DNA of 64,000 bases from Massilia sp. Root418. Its GTDB lineage: Bacteria > Pseudomonadota > Gammaproteobacteria > Burkholderiales > Burkholderiaceae_D. This document shows positions 55,081 to 62,646 of the stretch, in pieces (the stretch's first letter is position 1; each line of letters starts with the position of its first letter). Made by a program: the position numbers and the translations under genes. The stretch lies in contig NZ_LMEC01000011.1 of assembly GCF_001425265.1 (NCBI RefSeq), positions 311,585 through 375,584 on the forward strand, written 5' to 3'. A model generated the notes under the pieces. That model was not told the DNA's origin and searched no databases. It saw only the letters and a program-made list of their open reading frames with translations.

Positions 55081-56504
55081 TATGGGTTGTTCGTATTGGC
55101 GGGCGCGGTCCAGCCGCCGCCGGCGGCGCGGTACAGCGCCACCCAGGCGTTGCTGCGCTCCTGCTGCAGGTTCACCACGGTGTTCTCGGCGGCCAGGCGG
55201 CTGCGGCGCGCGTCCTCCAGCTCCAGCAGGCTGGCCAGGCCGTTCTTGTAGCGGTCTTCGATGGCGGTGAAGGCCACGCGGTAGCCTTGCAGCGAGATCT
55301 CGGCGTCGCTGGCGCGTTCGGCGGTGCTGTTGAGCGTGACCATGGCTTGCTCCACTTCGGCCACCGCCTTGCGCACGCTGCCGCGGTACTGGCTGACCGC
55401 CAGCTCGTAGCGCGCCTGCGCGGCGTCCACGTTGGCGCGGCGCCGGCCGGCGTCGAACACCGGCACCGAGATGGCCAGCGGGCCCACGGTCCAGGTGTCG
55501 AGCTGGGTGTTCTCGCCGCCGCTGCGGAAGTTGGCTGCGCCCACGGAGCCGGACAGCGACAGGCGCGGATAGCGCTGCGCCTGCGCGCCGCGCACTTCAA
55601 AGCTGGCCGCCGCCACCTCCTGCTCGGCGGTGTAGACGTCCGGCCGCTGGCTCAGGGTCTGCGCGGGCAGGGCCGCGATGGCGATGGCGGGAGCGGGCAC
55701 CGCTGCGCCGGCCGCCAGTTTTGCGCGCAGTTCGGGCTCGCCGATGGCGGTCAGCGCCACCAGGGACTTGACGCCGATGTCGCAGGCGGCGCGCTGGGCG
55801 CTGGCGCGGTTGCGGCCGTCCGCTGCGCTGGCGCGCGCCAGGGCGGCGTCGGCCGGCGAGACGAAGCCGGCTTTGCTGCTCAGTTCCGTCAGGCGCGCGC
55901 TATAGGCGCGCGAGCCGGCGTCCTGCGCGGCGACCGCGAGCAGCTGTTCGCAGGCGCGCAGGGCGTAGTACTGGTTGGCCGTTTCGGCGGCCACCGACAC
56001 GCGCGCTTCGTGCCAGCCTGCGCTGGCGCTGTTGAAGCGCGCTTCGGCCGCGTTGCGCGCGGCGCGGCCGGCGCCGAACACGTCGATCTCCCACGACGCT
56101 TGCAGCGCGGCCTGGCTGGTGGTGCCGGTGGGGATGGACGACTGCTGGTTCTGGCGCGCCACGCTGCCGGCCAGGTCCAGCGTGGGGACCAGCGCGGCGC
56201 CTGCCGCCACGCGCTCGGCGCGCGACTGGGCGATGCGCGAACGGGCCGAGGCCAGCGTGGGGCTAGCCGCCTGGGCCGCGTCGATCAGCTGCACCAGCAG
56301 CGGGTCGCCCTGGTTCTGCCACCAGTTATTCAGGTCGGTCAGGCTGCCGTTGTGCGGCAGCGGCGCCTGCCATTGCTGCGGCGCGGCCGCGTCCACCCTG
56401 GCCGGCGGCGCGCTCAGTGCGCAGCCGCCCAAGGCGAGCGCCATCGCCACCGCCAGCGCTGTCTGGGCTGCCATCTGCACCGGTTTGTGCTGTTTTTTCT
56501 TCAT
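55080..56504 (-). CDS. Outer-membrane efflux lipoprotein (NodT/OprM family), with RND pump
   Basis: A 474-residue lipoprotein with lipobox LGGC (Cys 28) and the two outer-membrane-factor repeats (LTDLNNWWQNQGDPLLVQLI, SWEIDVFGAGRAARNAAEARF, LSQRPDVYTAEQEVAAA). It forms the exit channel of the RND system. It starts by a four-base overlap (ATGA) with the TetR gene, so the regulator and the pump are on one message. AAGGAA lies upstream of the ATG. Confidence 0.93.
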   Translation of the reverse strand: MKKKQHKPVQMAAQTALAVAMALALGGCALSAPPARVDAAAPQQWQAPLPHNGSLTDLNNWWQNQGDPLLVQLIDAAQAASPTLASARSRIAQSRAERVAAGAALVPTLDLAGSVARQNQQSSIPTGTTSQAALQASWEIDVFGAGRAARNAAEARFNSASAGWHEARVSVAAETANQYYALRACEQLLAVAAQDAGSRAYSARLTELSSKAGFVSPADAALARASAADGRNRASAQRAACDIGVKSLVALTAIGEPELRAKLAAGAAVPAPAIAIAALPAQTLSQRPDVYTAEQEVAAASFEVRGAQAQRYPRLSLSGSVGAANFRSGGENTQLDTWTVGPLAISVPVFDAGRRRANVDAAQARYELAVSQYRGSVRKAVAEVEQAMVTLNSTAERASDAEISLQGYRVAFTAIEDRYKNGLASLLELEDARRSRLAAENTVVNLQQERSNAWVALYRAAGGGWTAPANTNNP

Positions 56505-57169
56505 GCTGTTTTTTCCTTGATGCGGATTTTTTCTGCTTCTATCAATGCCGTGGCGTAGTCGCTCAGGCGTGCGGTCCAGGTGGCGATGGCTTCCGGTCCG
56601 GCCATCAGCTGCGGCCTGATGGTCTTTACTACATCGCCCGCCATCATCAGCATCAGCGCCATGGACGCGATGCTGAAGGCGAGGCGGTGGGTCTCGTCGT
56701 CCGGCGCGGCCTGGCCGAGGTGGCGCGCCAGCACGCGGCTGAAGGCGTCCTGCTCGGGGCGGATGCCGTTTTCAATTTCATTGGCCCAGATGCCGGTCGG
56801 TTCCAGCATTTCGCGGAACCACAGGCGCATGCAGGTTTCCATCAGGTCGCCTTCCAGCAGCGGCGCCAGCATCTGCTGGAAGAAGCCTTCCAGCGACTGG
56901 CGCAGCGTGAAGTGCGGCTGGTCGAACATGGCGATGTTGTCTGCCGGGGCGGGGGACATGGCGGTAAAGGCGGCTTTGTAGAGGCCGGCCTTGTCGCCGA
57001 AGTAGTAGCTGATGGCGGCCACGTTGACGCCGGCCGCCAGCGCGATTTCGCGGGTGGAGGCGCGCGAGTAGCCCTGTTCGGCAAACAGGCGCATGGCAGC
57101 CAGCAGCAGGCGCTCGCGCGACTGCTCGCCGTCCGCGCGGATTTTTTTGGGTTTGGCTTTTTCGCTCAT
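56501..57169 (-). CDS. TetR/AcrR-family regulator (CerR-type C-terminus)
   Basis: A 222-residue repressor. The helix-turn-helix is clear (FAEQGYSRASTREIALAAG, then NVAAISYYFGDKAGLY), followed by a ligand-binding domain (LRQSLEGFFQQMLAPLLEGD, MLEPTGIWANEIENGI) of the CerR type. It is the first gene of the efflux operon and presumably represses it, releasing on binding a pump substrate. Its leader lacks a strong ribosome binding site, which would keep the regulator at low level relative to the pump genes. Confidence 0.93.
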   Translation of the reverse strand: MSEKAKPKKIRADGEQSRERLLLAAMRLFAEQGYSRASTREIALAAGVNVAAISYYFGDKAGLYKAAFTAMSPAPADNIAMFDQPHFTLRQSLEGFFQQMLAPLLEGDLMETCMRLWFREMLEPTGIWANEIENGIRPEQDAFSRVLARHLGQAAPDDETHRLAFSIASMALMLMMAGDVVKTIRPQLMAGPEAIATWTARLSDYATALIEAEKIRIKEKTA

Positions 57170-57208
57170 CGCGCCATTTAATCATAGAATATAAACAATT
57201 GATATAAC

Positions 57209-57228
57209 TAAATCAGTCGTTTGATTAA
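57209..57228. promoter_or_regulatory. Possible TetR operator dyad
   Basis: TAAATCAGTC and GTTTGATTAA are imperfect inverted halves (7 of 10 positions) in the AT-rich 161-base gap between the TetR operon and the DUF1800 gene. Length and place suit a TetR-family site controlling its own operon. A further 6-bp hairpin (ACAGCC/GGCTGT, 57249-57269) lies nearer the DUF1800 gene. Confidence 0.45.
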
Positions 57229-57360
57229 CTTTCTAAACGCTTGTCACAACAGCCATGAAACCCGGCTGTAACAACTGCTTACACGCGATACACGACAGCG
57301 TGGCGGCGCGCTGCAGGCTGGTATAAAGTCATGGCTATAACGACATCGAAGAGGCCAAAC

Positions 57361-58806
57361 ATGAGAGCTGCCCGCTGGTGCGCACCGATGATATTGGCGG
57401 CTGCGGCCCTGGCCGCCCAGGCGGAGCCGCTGAGCGGGCCGGCCGCCGCCGTGCACGTGCTGAACCGGCTGGCCTACGGCCCGGCGCCGGGCGACATCGA
57501 GCGCGTGACGCAGATGGGCGTGGCGCGCTATATCGACAGCCAGCTCTATCCGGAAGCGCTGGAACTGCCGGCCGCGCTGAACGAGCGCCTGGCGGCGCTC
57601 GACACCGTGCAGCGCAGCAGCGGCGAGGTGCTGGGAGACTTCCTGGCTGTGCGCGACATGGTGAAGGATGAAACCGACGGCGCCAAGGCTATGCGGCGCG
57701 AGGTGCTGGGCCGCATCGCCACCCAGGCCGCGGAGGCGCGCATCGCGCGCGCGGTAGCCAGCCCGCGCCAGCTGGAAGAGGTGATGGTCGATTTCTGGTT
57801 CAACCATTTCAACGTCTTCTCCGGCAAGGGCCAGGTGAAACCGCTGGTGGCCAGCTACGAGCGCGACGCGATCCGGCCCTACGTGTTCGGTTCCTTCCGC
57901 GACATGCTGGGCGCCACCGCCAAGCATCCAGCCATGCTGTACTACCTCGACAATTACGTTTCCAAGGCCGGCGGCCTGAATGAAAACTACGCGCGCGAAC
58001 TGATGGAGCTGCACACGCTGGGCGTGGACAAGGGTTACACCCAGAAGGACGTGACGGAGCTGGCGCGCATGCTCACCGGCTGGACCTTCGCCCCGCGCCA
58101 GCTGGTGGCACGCAACGAGACCTTCCGTTTCGATCCCAAGCGCCATGACAACGGCGAGAAGCAGTGGCTGGGCCGCGCGGTCAAGCCGCAGGGGCAGGCC
58201 GAGGGCGAGTATGCGCTGGACGTGCTGGCCGTGCATCCCGCCACGGCGCGCCACGTGAGCTACAAGCTGGCGCAGTACTTCGTGGCGGACCAGCCGCCGC
58301 CGGCGCTGGTGGAGCGCATGGCGCAGACCTGGATCGCCAGCAGGGGCGACATCCGCTCGGTGCTCAAAACGCTGTTTGCCAGCGAGGAGTTCATGGCGCC
58401 GGAAGCGCAGGGCGCGAAGTTCAAGACGCCGTACCAGTTCGTGATCTCGGCAGCGCGCGCGGCACAAGCGGGGACTGGGGGCGCTGCGGGCACCGCGGGC
58501 ATGGCTGCGGCCCCGCTGGCGGAAGTGAAGCCGGTGATGGGCGTGCTGGACCGCCTGGGCATGCCGCTGTACGGCTGCCAGACGCCGGACGGCTACAAGA
58601 ACACGCAGGCGGCCTGGCTCAACCCGGATGCGCTGAGCCGGCGCATCGGCTACGCGGCCACCCTCGCGCAGGGCGTGGACGTGGCAGTGGTGCAGGCGGC
58701 GCTGGGCGAGTCGGTGTCGCCGCGCACGCAAGGCATCGTGGCCAGCAGTCCGCAGAAGCTACGCACTGCCATGCTGCTGGGCAGTCCCGATTTCATGCAG
58801 CGCTAG
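57361..58806 (+). CDS. DUF1800 family exported protein
   Basis: A 481-residue protein of unknown biochemical role. A signal peptide (about 1-21, AQA) is followed by the DUF1800 pattern: HVLNRLAYGPAPGDIERV, WFNHFNVFSGKGQVK, YLDNYVSKAGGLNENYAREL, MELHTLGVDKGYTQKDVTEL and ARMLTGWTF. These proteins are almost always encoded beside a DUF1501 protein, as here. The start at 57361 is chosen because GAGG lies six bases upstream and the signal peptide then begins correctly; the frame opens ten codons earlier. Confidence 0.9.
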   Translation: MRAARWCAPMILAAAALAAQAEPLSGPAAAVHVLNRLAYGPAPGDIERVTQMGVARYIDSQLYPEALELPAALNERLAALDTVQRSSGEVLGDFLAVRDMVKDETDGAKAMRREVLGRIATQAAEARIARAVASPRQLEEVMVDFWFNHFNVFSGKGQVKPLVASYERDAIRPYVFGSFRDMLGATAKHPAMLYYLDNYVSKAGGLNENYARELMELHTLGVDKGYTQKDVTELARMLTGWTFAPRQLVARNETFRFDPKRHDNGEKQWLGRAVKPQGQAEGEYALDVLAVHPATARHVSYKLAQYFVADQPPPALVERMAQTWIASRGDIRSVLKTLFASEEFMAPEAQGAKFKTPYQFVISAARAAQAGTGGAAGTAGMAAAPLAEVKPVMGVLDRLGMPLYGCQTPDGYKNTQAAWLNPDALSRRIGYAATLAQGVDVAVVQAALGESVSPRTQGIVASSPQKLRTAMLLGSPDFMQR

Positions 58807-58835
58807 GCGCACGGTCAGGCGCACAGGAGCACACT

Positions 58836-60092
58836 ATGCAACGCAGAGACTTCCTCAACGCCTTCGCCGCCGGCGCCGGGCTGATGATCCCGCTGGGCCG
58901 CGACGCCTGGGCCGCCACCGCCACTGCCGCGCAGGGCACCGGCCCGGCCGCCGGCGCCACCGGGCGCAAGCTGGTGGTAGTGATGCTGCGCGGCGCGGTC
59001 GACGGCCTGAACGTGGTGGCGCCGCTGGGCGACGCGAACTATGCGCGGCTGCGGCCCACCATCGCACTGGCCGCGCCGGACCAGGACAACGGCGCGCTGG
59101 ACCTGGACGGCTATTTCGCCCTGCATCCGGCCCTGGCGCCCCTGATGCCGCTGTGGCGCGAGAAGAAGCTGGCTTTTGTGCATGCCAGCGGCTCGCCGGA
59201 CGCCACCCGTTCCCACTTCGACGCGCAGGACTACATGGAGTCCGCCACGCCGGGCGTGAAGAGTACGCCCGACGGCTGGATGAACCGCCTGATCGCTGCT
59301 TTGCCCGGCGCCTCCACGCCCACCCGCGCGGTCAGCGTGGGGCCGACCATGCCGCGCATCCTGGCGGGACAGGCGGCGGCCATCAATATCGCCAACGGCG
59401 CGGCGGCCGGCAAGCCGGGTGCGCTGGACCGGCCGCAGCTGGCGGCCGCCTTTGACCAGCTCTATATGGGTAACCAGCGCTTCGGCAAGGTCTACCAGGA
59501 CGGGCGCGAGGCCCATAAGGAAGTGATGGCGGCCACCATGGCCGAGGCGGTGGCGGCTGACGGCGGCGCACCGCTGCCGAACGGCTTCCCGGACGATGCT
59601 GCGCGGCTGGCGGTCCTGATGCGCAACGACCCCAATGTGCAGCTGGCCTTCTTTGCGCTGGGGGGCTGGGATACGCACGCCAGCCAGGGCGCCGGCACGG
59701 GGCAGCTGGCCAACCGCCTGGCGCCGCTGGGGCAGGGACTGGCGCTGCTGGCGCAGCGGCTGGGGCCGATGTTCGAGGACACCACGATCGTGGTGATGTC
59801 CGAGTTCGGGCGCACCGCGCGCGAGAACGGCAACGGCGGCACGGACCACGGGCATGGCAATGTGATGTGGGTGCTGGGCGGCGGCGTGGCGGGCGGGAAG
59901 GTGCTGGGCGAGTGGCAGGGCGTGGGCGACGGCCAGCTCAACGAGGGCCGCGATTTGCCGGTGACGACGGACTTCCGCACGGTGCTGGCGCACATCGCCG
60001 AGCGGCACCTGCGGCTGGGCGACCGGCAGCTGGCGCAGGTGTTTCCGCGCATGCCGTCGGCGGCTTCCGGCTTGCGGCTGCTGCGCGCTTGA
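58836..60092 (+). CDS. DUF1501 family Tat-exported protein
   Basis: A 418-residue protein with a Tat signal (QRRDFLNAFAAGAGLMIPLG) and an alkaline-phosphatase-superfamily-like core: LVVVMLRGAVDGLNVVAPLG, FVHASGSPDATRSHFDAQDY, FALGGWDTH and VVMSEFGRTARENGNGGTDHG. The last motif resembles metal-binding parts of sulfatase/phosphatase-fold proteins. It follows the DUF1800 gene by 29 bases with AGGAG before ATG 58836, so the pair is an operon. Its role is unknown. The long upstream frame is a shadow of the DUF1800 gene. Confidence 0.9.
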   Translation: MQRRDFLNAFAAGAGLMIPLGRDAWAATATAAQGTGPAAGATGRKLVVVMLRGAVDGLNVVAPLGDANYARLRPTIALAAPDQDNGALDLDGYFALHPALAPLMPLWREKKLAFVHASGSPDATRSHFDAQDYMESATPGVKSTPDGWMNRLIAALPGASTPTRAVSVGPTMPRILAGQAAAINIANGAAAGKPGALDRPQLAAAFDQLYMGNQRFGKVYQDGREAHKEVMAATMAEAVAADGGAPLPNGFPDDAARLAVLMRNDPNVQLAFFALGGWDTHASQGAGTGQLANRLAPLGQGLALLAQRLGPMFEDTTIVVMSEFGRTARENGNGGTDHGHGNVMWVLGGGVAGGKVLGEWQGVGDGQLNEGRDLPVTTDFRTVLAHIAERHLRLGDRQLAQVFPRMPSAASGLRLLRA

Positions 60093-60095
60093 TGC

Positions 60096-60304
60096 GGCGG
60101 GTTACGCTGCTGCGCAGCTAACCCGCCCTACGCCCCCGCACGCGCGCCGACGCCCCCCGACGCCCCCCGACGCCCCCCGACGCTCCCCGACGCTCCCCGA
60201 CGCCCCGCGACGTCCCCCGACGCCCGCCGACGCCCCGCGACGCCCGCCGGCGCCCCGCGACCGTCCCGCCCCCCGTAGGGCGGGTTAGCGGAGCGTAACC
60301 CGCC
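60096..60304. repeat. Decamer tandem repeat framed by two REP-like units
   Basis: REP-like units at 60096-60132 and 60274-60304 in inverted orientation enclose about eleven exact-length ten-base units (consensus CGACGCCCCC, 60149-60260) with scattered C/T/G changes. It fills the 221-base gap between the convergent DUF1501 and patatin genes. No open reading frame of note uses it. Confidence 0.85.
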
Positions 60305-60313
60305 GATGCGCCG

Positions 60314-62512
60314 TCACAGCCGCGGCGTAAGCTTCATCTGCGGATGAGGCTTGTACATCCTCTCCTCCACGCTGGCGCCGGTGGCGTCGATGTGCGCGCC
60401 CATGGCCGCGAGGTCGGCCAGCAGGTCTGCCGCCAGCGCCTTTTCCGGCACGTTCAAACGGCTGCGGCCGGCCGCATTGCGCCAGCGCGCGGCCGCGCCG
60501 GGGGCGCTGGCCTGCCGCGCCAGCCGTTCCAGGTTCCCCAGCACCGATAGCACCTGCACCTGCTCGTGATTGTCCCAGCCGTTGCCGCCGCCCTGCGGGT
60601 GGAAGCGCCGGTACAGCATCTCGGCCGCGCAAGCACCCGCGTCGCCCAGCCGTTCCACGGCATCTTTCGGCATGTTGAGATTGAGTCCGCCTTCGCCCGG
60701 CCGCATGCTGATCTGGACGATGCGGTCGCGGTAGCCGGGGTAGGGAAACAGGATCTCGTCGCGCCAGTTCTGCATGGTGGTGAAGATATTGGCCAGGAAG
60801 CGGAACACGCCGGCCGGCGTGGCGTCGCTGGACGGCGCCCAGTAGCGCTGCATGCCGCGGCTGTTGTCGTCGGGCAGATAGACGCGGCCGTCCAGCCCGC
60901 ACTGCCCGGCGTCTTCGATCGGGTACTTGGGATGCGCTTCCTTCAGGTTGATGGCGAAGGTGGGATGCTCGGGCAGCAGCGTGTCGAAAAAGTGCAGCGG
61001 CATGTTGCTGGAGATGCCGCCGTCCGAGAACCAGACGCGTTTCAGCTTGCCGTCGTCGGTGAAGTCGCGCGCGTACAGCGGCACGGCGGAGAGCAGCAGC
61101 GGAAAGCTCAGGCTCATGCGCACCGCCACCACCACAGGCAGGCGGGCGTTGGTGGCCAGGCGCACCAGGCGGCTGCCGTCGGGCGCGGTGACCGCGTCCT
61201 CCAGCGGCGGCACGGGGGCCTGCTGCAGCAGCCAGTCCATCACGTTTTGCGGGAACAGGTGCGCCCACTCGCCGGGGTGGAAATAGAAAGCGCCGGCGTT
61301 GTCGCGGAACGGCAGGGCGTAGGGCATCTGCTGGCTGAGCGCCGTGGTGATCACTTCCAGGTTGATGGCGCGTTCGTTGGGGGCCTGCCCGTCCTGCGGT
61401 CCCCACAGGTCGCCGAAGGTGAGCGGGCGGCCGGGCGGCAGGCCGGCCAGCTGGTTCAGGTAGGCGGTCAGCCAGTCCGTGAGCGCGGTAACCGGTTCCT
61501 TGCCGGTGCTGCGGCCGCTGCACAGGCCATAGAAATTGCGGTGCAGGCCGTGCAGCAGGGCGCTGCTCCAGTGCCACAGGCCCCAGCCGAAGCCGCAGGC
61601 CAGGCAGAGCGGCACCAGCAGCAGGAAGGGGATCTGCATGGCGATGTTGAGCGGACCGGCGTGGCCGGGCAGGCCGGCGATGGCGGCCGCCAGCACCAGC
61701 GCGGCGGCTGCGGCCGCGCAGGCCACTTCGGCGCCCAGGCGCAGCAGGCCGGGCGGGAGGCCGGCCAGCCTGCGGCCAAAGCCAGGCGCGGACTGCGCTG
61801 CGGACGGGGCGGCGGTATCGGTGGCAGAGGCAGCTGCGGCAGCAGGGGCCGCAGGGGCAGCGGAATGCCGGGCGGTGGCGGCGGACATGGCGGGCGGCAG
61901 CAGGGCGAAGGCCCGGTGGGTGAGCCAGGCGGCGCCGGCGGCGGTGCCCAGCATGGCCAGCGTGGTGGCGGCGCTGCGCAGGAGCGTGAGGTGGGTGGCC
62001 AGCATGACCAGCGGCGCAATCAGCAGCAGCGCGGCCGCCAGCGCGGCCTGCCAGTTGACCAGCGAGGCGGCGATGCCCAGCGCGGCACGCGGCTTGTCCT
62101 GCGCGCCGATGTAGCGCATGGCCTGCTCGAACGGGACTTCCAGCGCGGCGGTGGGCTGGAACAGGCGCGCCAGCCGCGAGCGGCCGTGGTCCTGCGCCTG
62201 CAGCTCTTCGGGCAACCCGGCCAGGGTGGCGAAGGCGGACGGGTGGCGGCCGCTCTGGCGCCCGCATTCGGCGGCGGCGCAGGCTGCGGCGGCAATGGCA
62301 CCGGCCGAGGTGCCGCCGATGTTCTTGAAGGCGTAGCCGCGCGCCAGCCGGGCGATCAGCTTGGGATAGACGATGCCGCTGCTGATGCCGCCCTTCATGA
62401 CCAGGTCGCACTGCGGGAGCGCGGCGGGTGGTGGCCTGGGCCGATCCGGCCGATCCGTGCTGTTGCTGTCTGCGACGCTGATTTCTTGCTCCTTGGGCAA
62501 ATATCCGGACAA
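60314..62512 (-). CDS. Patatin-like phospholipase with a membrane insert
   Basis: A patatin-fold lipid acyl hydrolase. The glycine-rich oxyanion stretch (CDLVMKGGISSG, 35-46), nucleophile motif GGTSAG with Ser 69 and catalytic DGG with Asp 497 are visible. The 428-residue distance between Ser and Asp is far longer than in ordinary patatins, because about 150-320 holds hydrophobic segments (for example ALLLIAPLVMLATHLTLL) around an Ala-rich linker, predicted as membrane helices. The start is uncertain: the frame opens with TTG at 62512, inside the T-run of a terminator; the only good ribosome binding site (AAGGAG, 62489-62494) is not followed by ATG, GTG or TTG. ATC 62482 would be six bases from it. 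Confidence 0.85.
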   Translation of the reverse strand: MSGYLPKEQEISVADSNSTDRPDRPRPPPAALPQCDLVMKGGISSGIVYPKLIARLARGYAFKNIGGTSAGAIAAAACAAAECGRQSGRHPSAFATLAGLPEELQAQDHGRSRLARLFQPTAALEVPFEQAMRYIGAQDKPRAALGIAASLVNWQAALAAALLLIAPLVMLATHLTLLRSAATTLAMLGTAAGAAWLTHRAFALLPPAMSAATARHSAAPAAPAAAAASATDTAAPSAAQSAPGFGRRLAGLPPGLLRLGAEVACAAAAAALVLAAAIAGLPGHAGPLNIAMQIPFLLLVPLCLACGFGWGLWHWSSALLHGLHRNFYGLCSGRSTGKEPVTALTDWLTAYLNQLAGLPPGRPLTFGDLWGPQDGQAPNERAINLEVITTALSQQMPYALPFRDNAGAFYFHPGEWAHLFPQNVMDWLLQQAPVPPLEDAVTAPDGSRLVRLATNARLPVVVAVRMSLSFPLLLSAVPLYARDFTDDGKLKRVWFSDGGISSNMPLHFFDTLLPEHPTFAINLKEAHPKYPIEDAGQCGLDGRVYLPDDNSRGMQRYWAPSSDATPAGVFRFLANIFTTMQNWRDEILFPYPGYRDRIVQISMRPGEGGLNLNMPKDAVERLGDAGACAAEMLYRRFHPQGGGNGWDNHEQVQVLSVLGNLERLARQASAPGAAARWRNAAGRSRLNVPEKALAADLLADLAAMGAHIDATGASVEERMYKPHPQMKLTPRL

Positions 62513-62539
62513 AAAAAAGCCCGCGTATTATCGCGGGCT
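62511..62539 (-). terminator. Rho-independent terminator
   Basis: On the minus strand an 8-bp GC stem (AGCCCGCG / CGCGGGCT, 62532-62539 and 62518-62525) with a six-base loop is followed by eight T (62518-62511). It is the best intrinsic terminator of the window. It ends either the two-component operon or the short transcript starting near 62572. Confidence 0.92.
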
Positions 62540-62572
62540 GAATCCAATGTTCGGAGAACGTTTGGAGGAGAC
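62511..62572 (-). ncRNA. Candidate small RNA or attenuator leader (about 62 nt)
   Basis: A promoter-to-terminator unit: sigma70-type promoter at 62579-62607, predicted start near 62572 and the strong terminator ending at 62511. The RNA would begin with a CUCCUCC stretch (62564-62570), complementary to ribosome binding sites, followed by a two-tier hairpin (outer 62543-62547/62562-62566, inner 62549-62552/62556-62559) and the terminator hairpin. No start codon lies in it, so it is not a leader peptide. It may act in trans, or control read-through into the patatin gene. Confidence 0.45.
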
Positions 62573-62578
62573 AGTTCC

Positions 62579-62607
62579 ACTATAGACGCGATTTTGTTGC
62601 ACTGCAA
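62579..62607 (-). promoter_or_regulatory. Sigma70-type promoter
   Basis: Minus strand TTGCAG (62602-62607), 17-base spacer, TATAGT (62579-62584). It lies in the 107-base AT-richer gap after the response-regulator gene and reads toward the terminator at 62511 and the patatin gene. Confidence 0.65.
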
Positions 62608-62646
62608 TACCGTATAACTACGATGTCGATCTATCCACTTTGGCAG

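Noticed and set aside
60149..60260. CRISPR-like array suggested by regular repeats.
   Set aside because: The units are ten bases long and contiguous, without spacers, and no cas gene is present. It is a simple tandem repeat.
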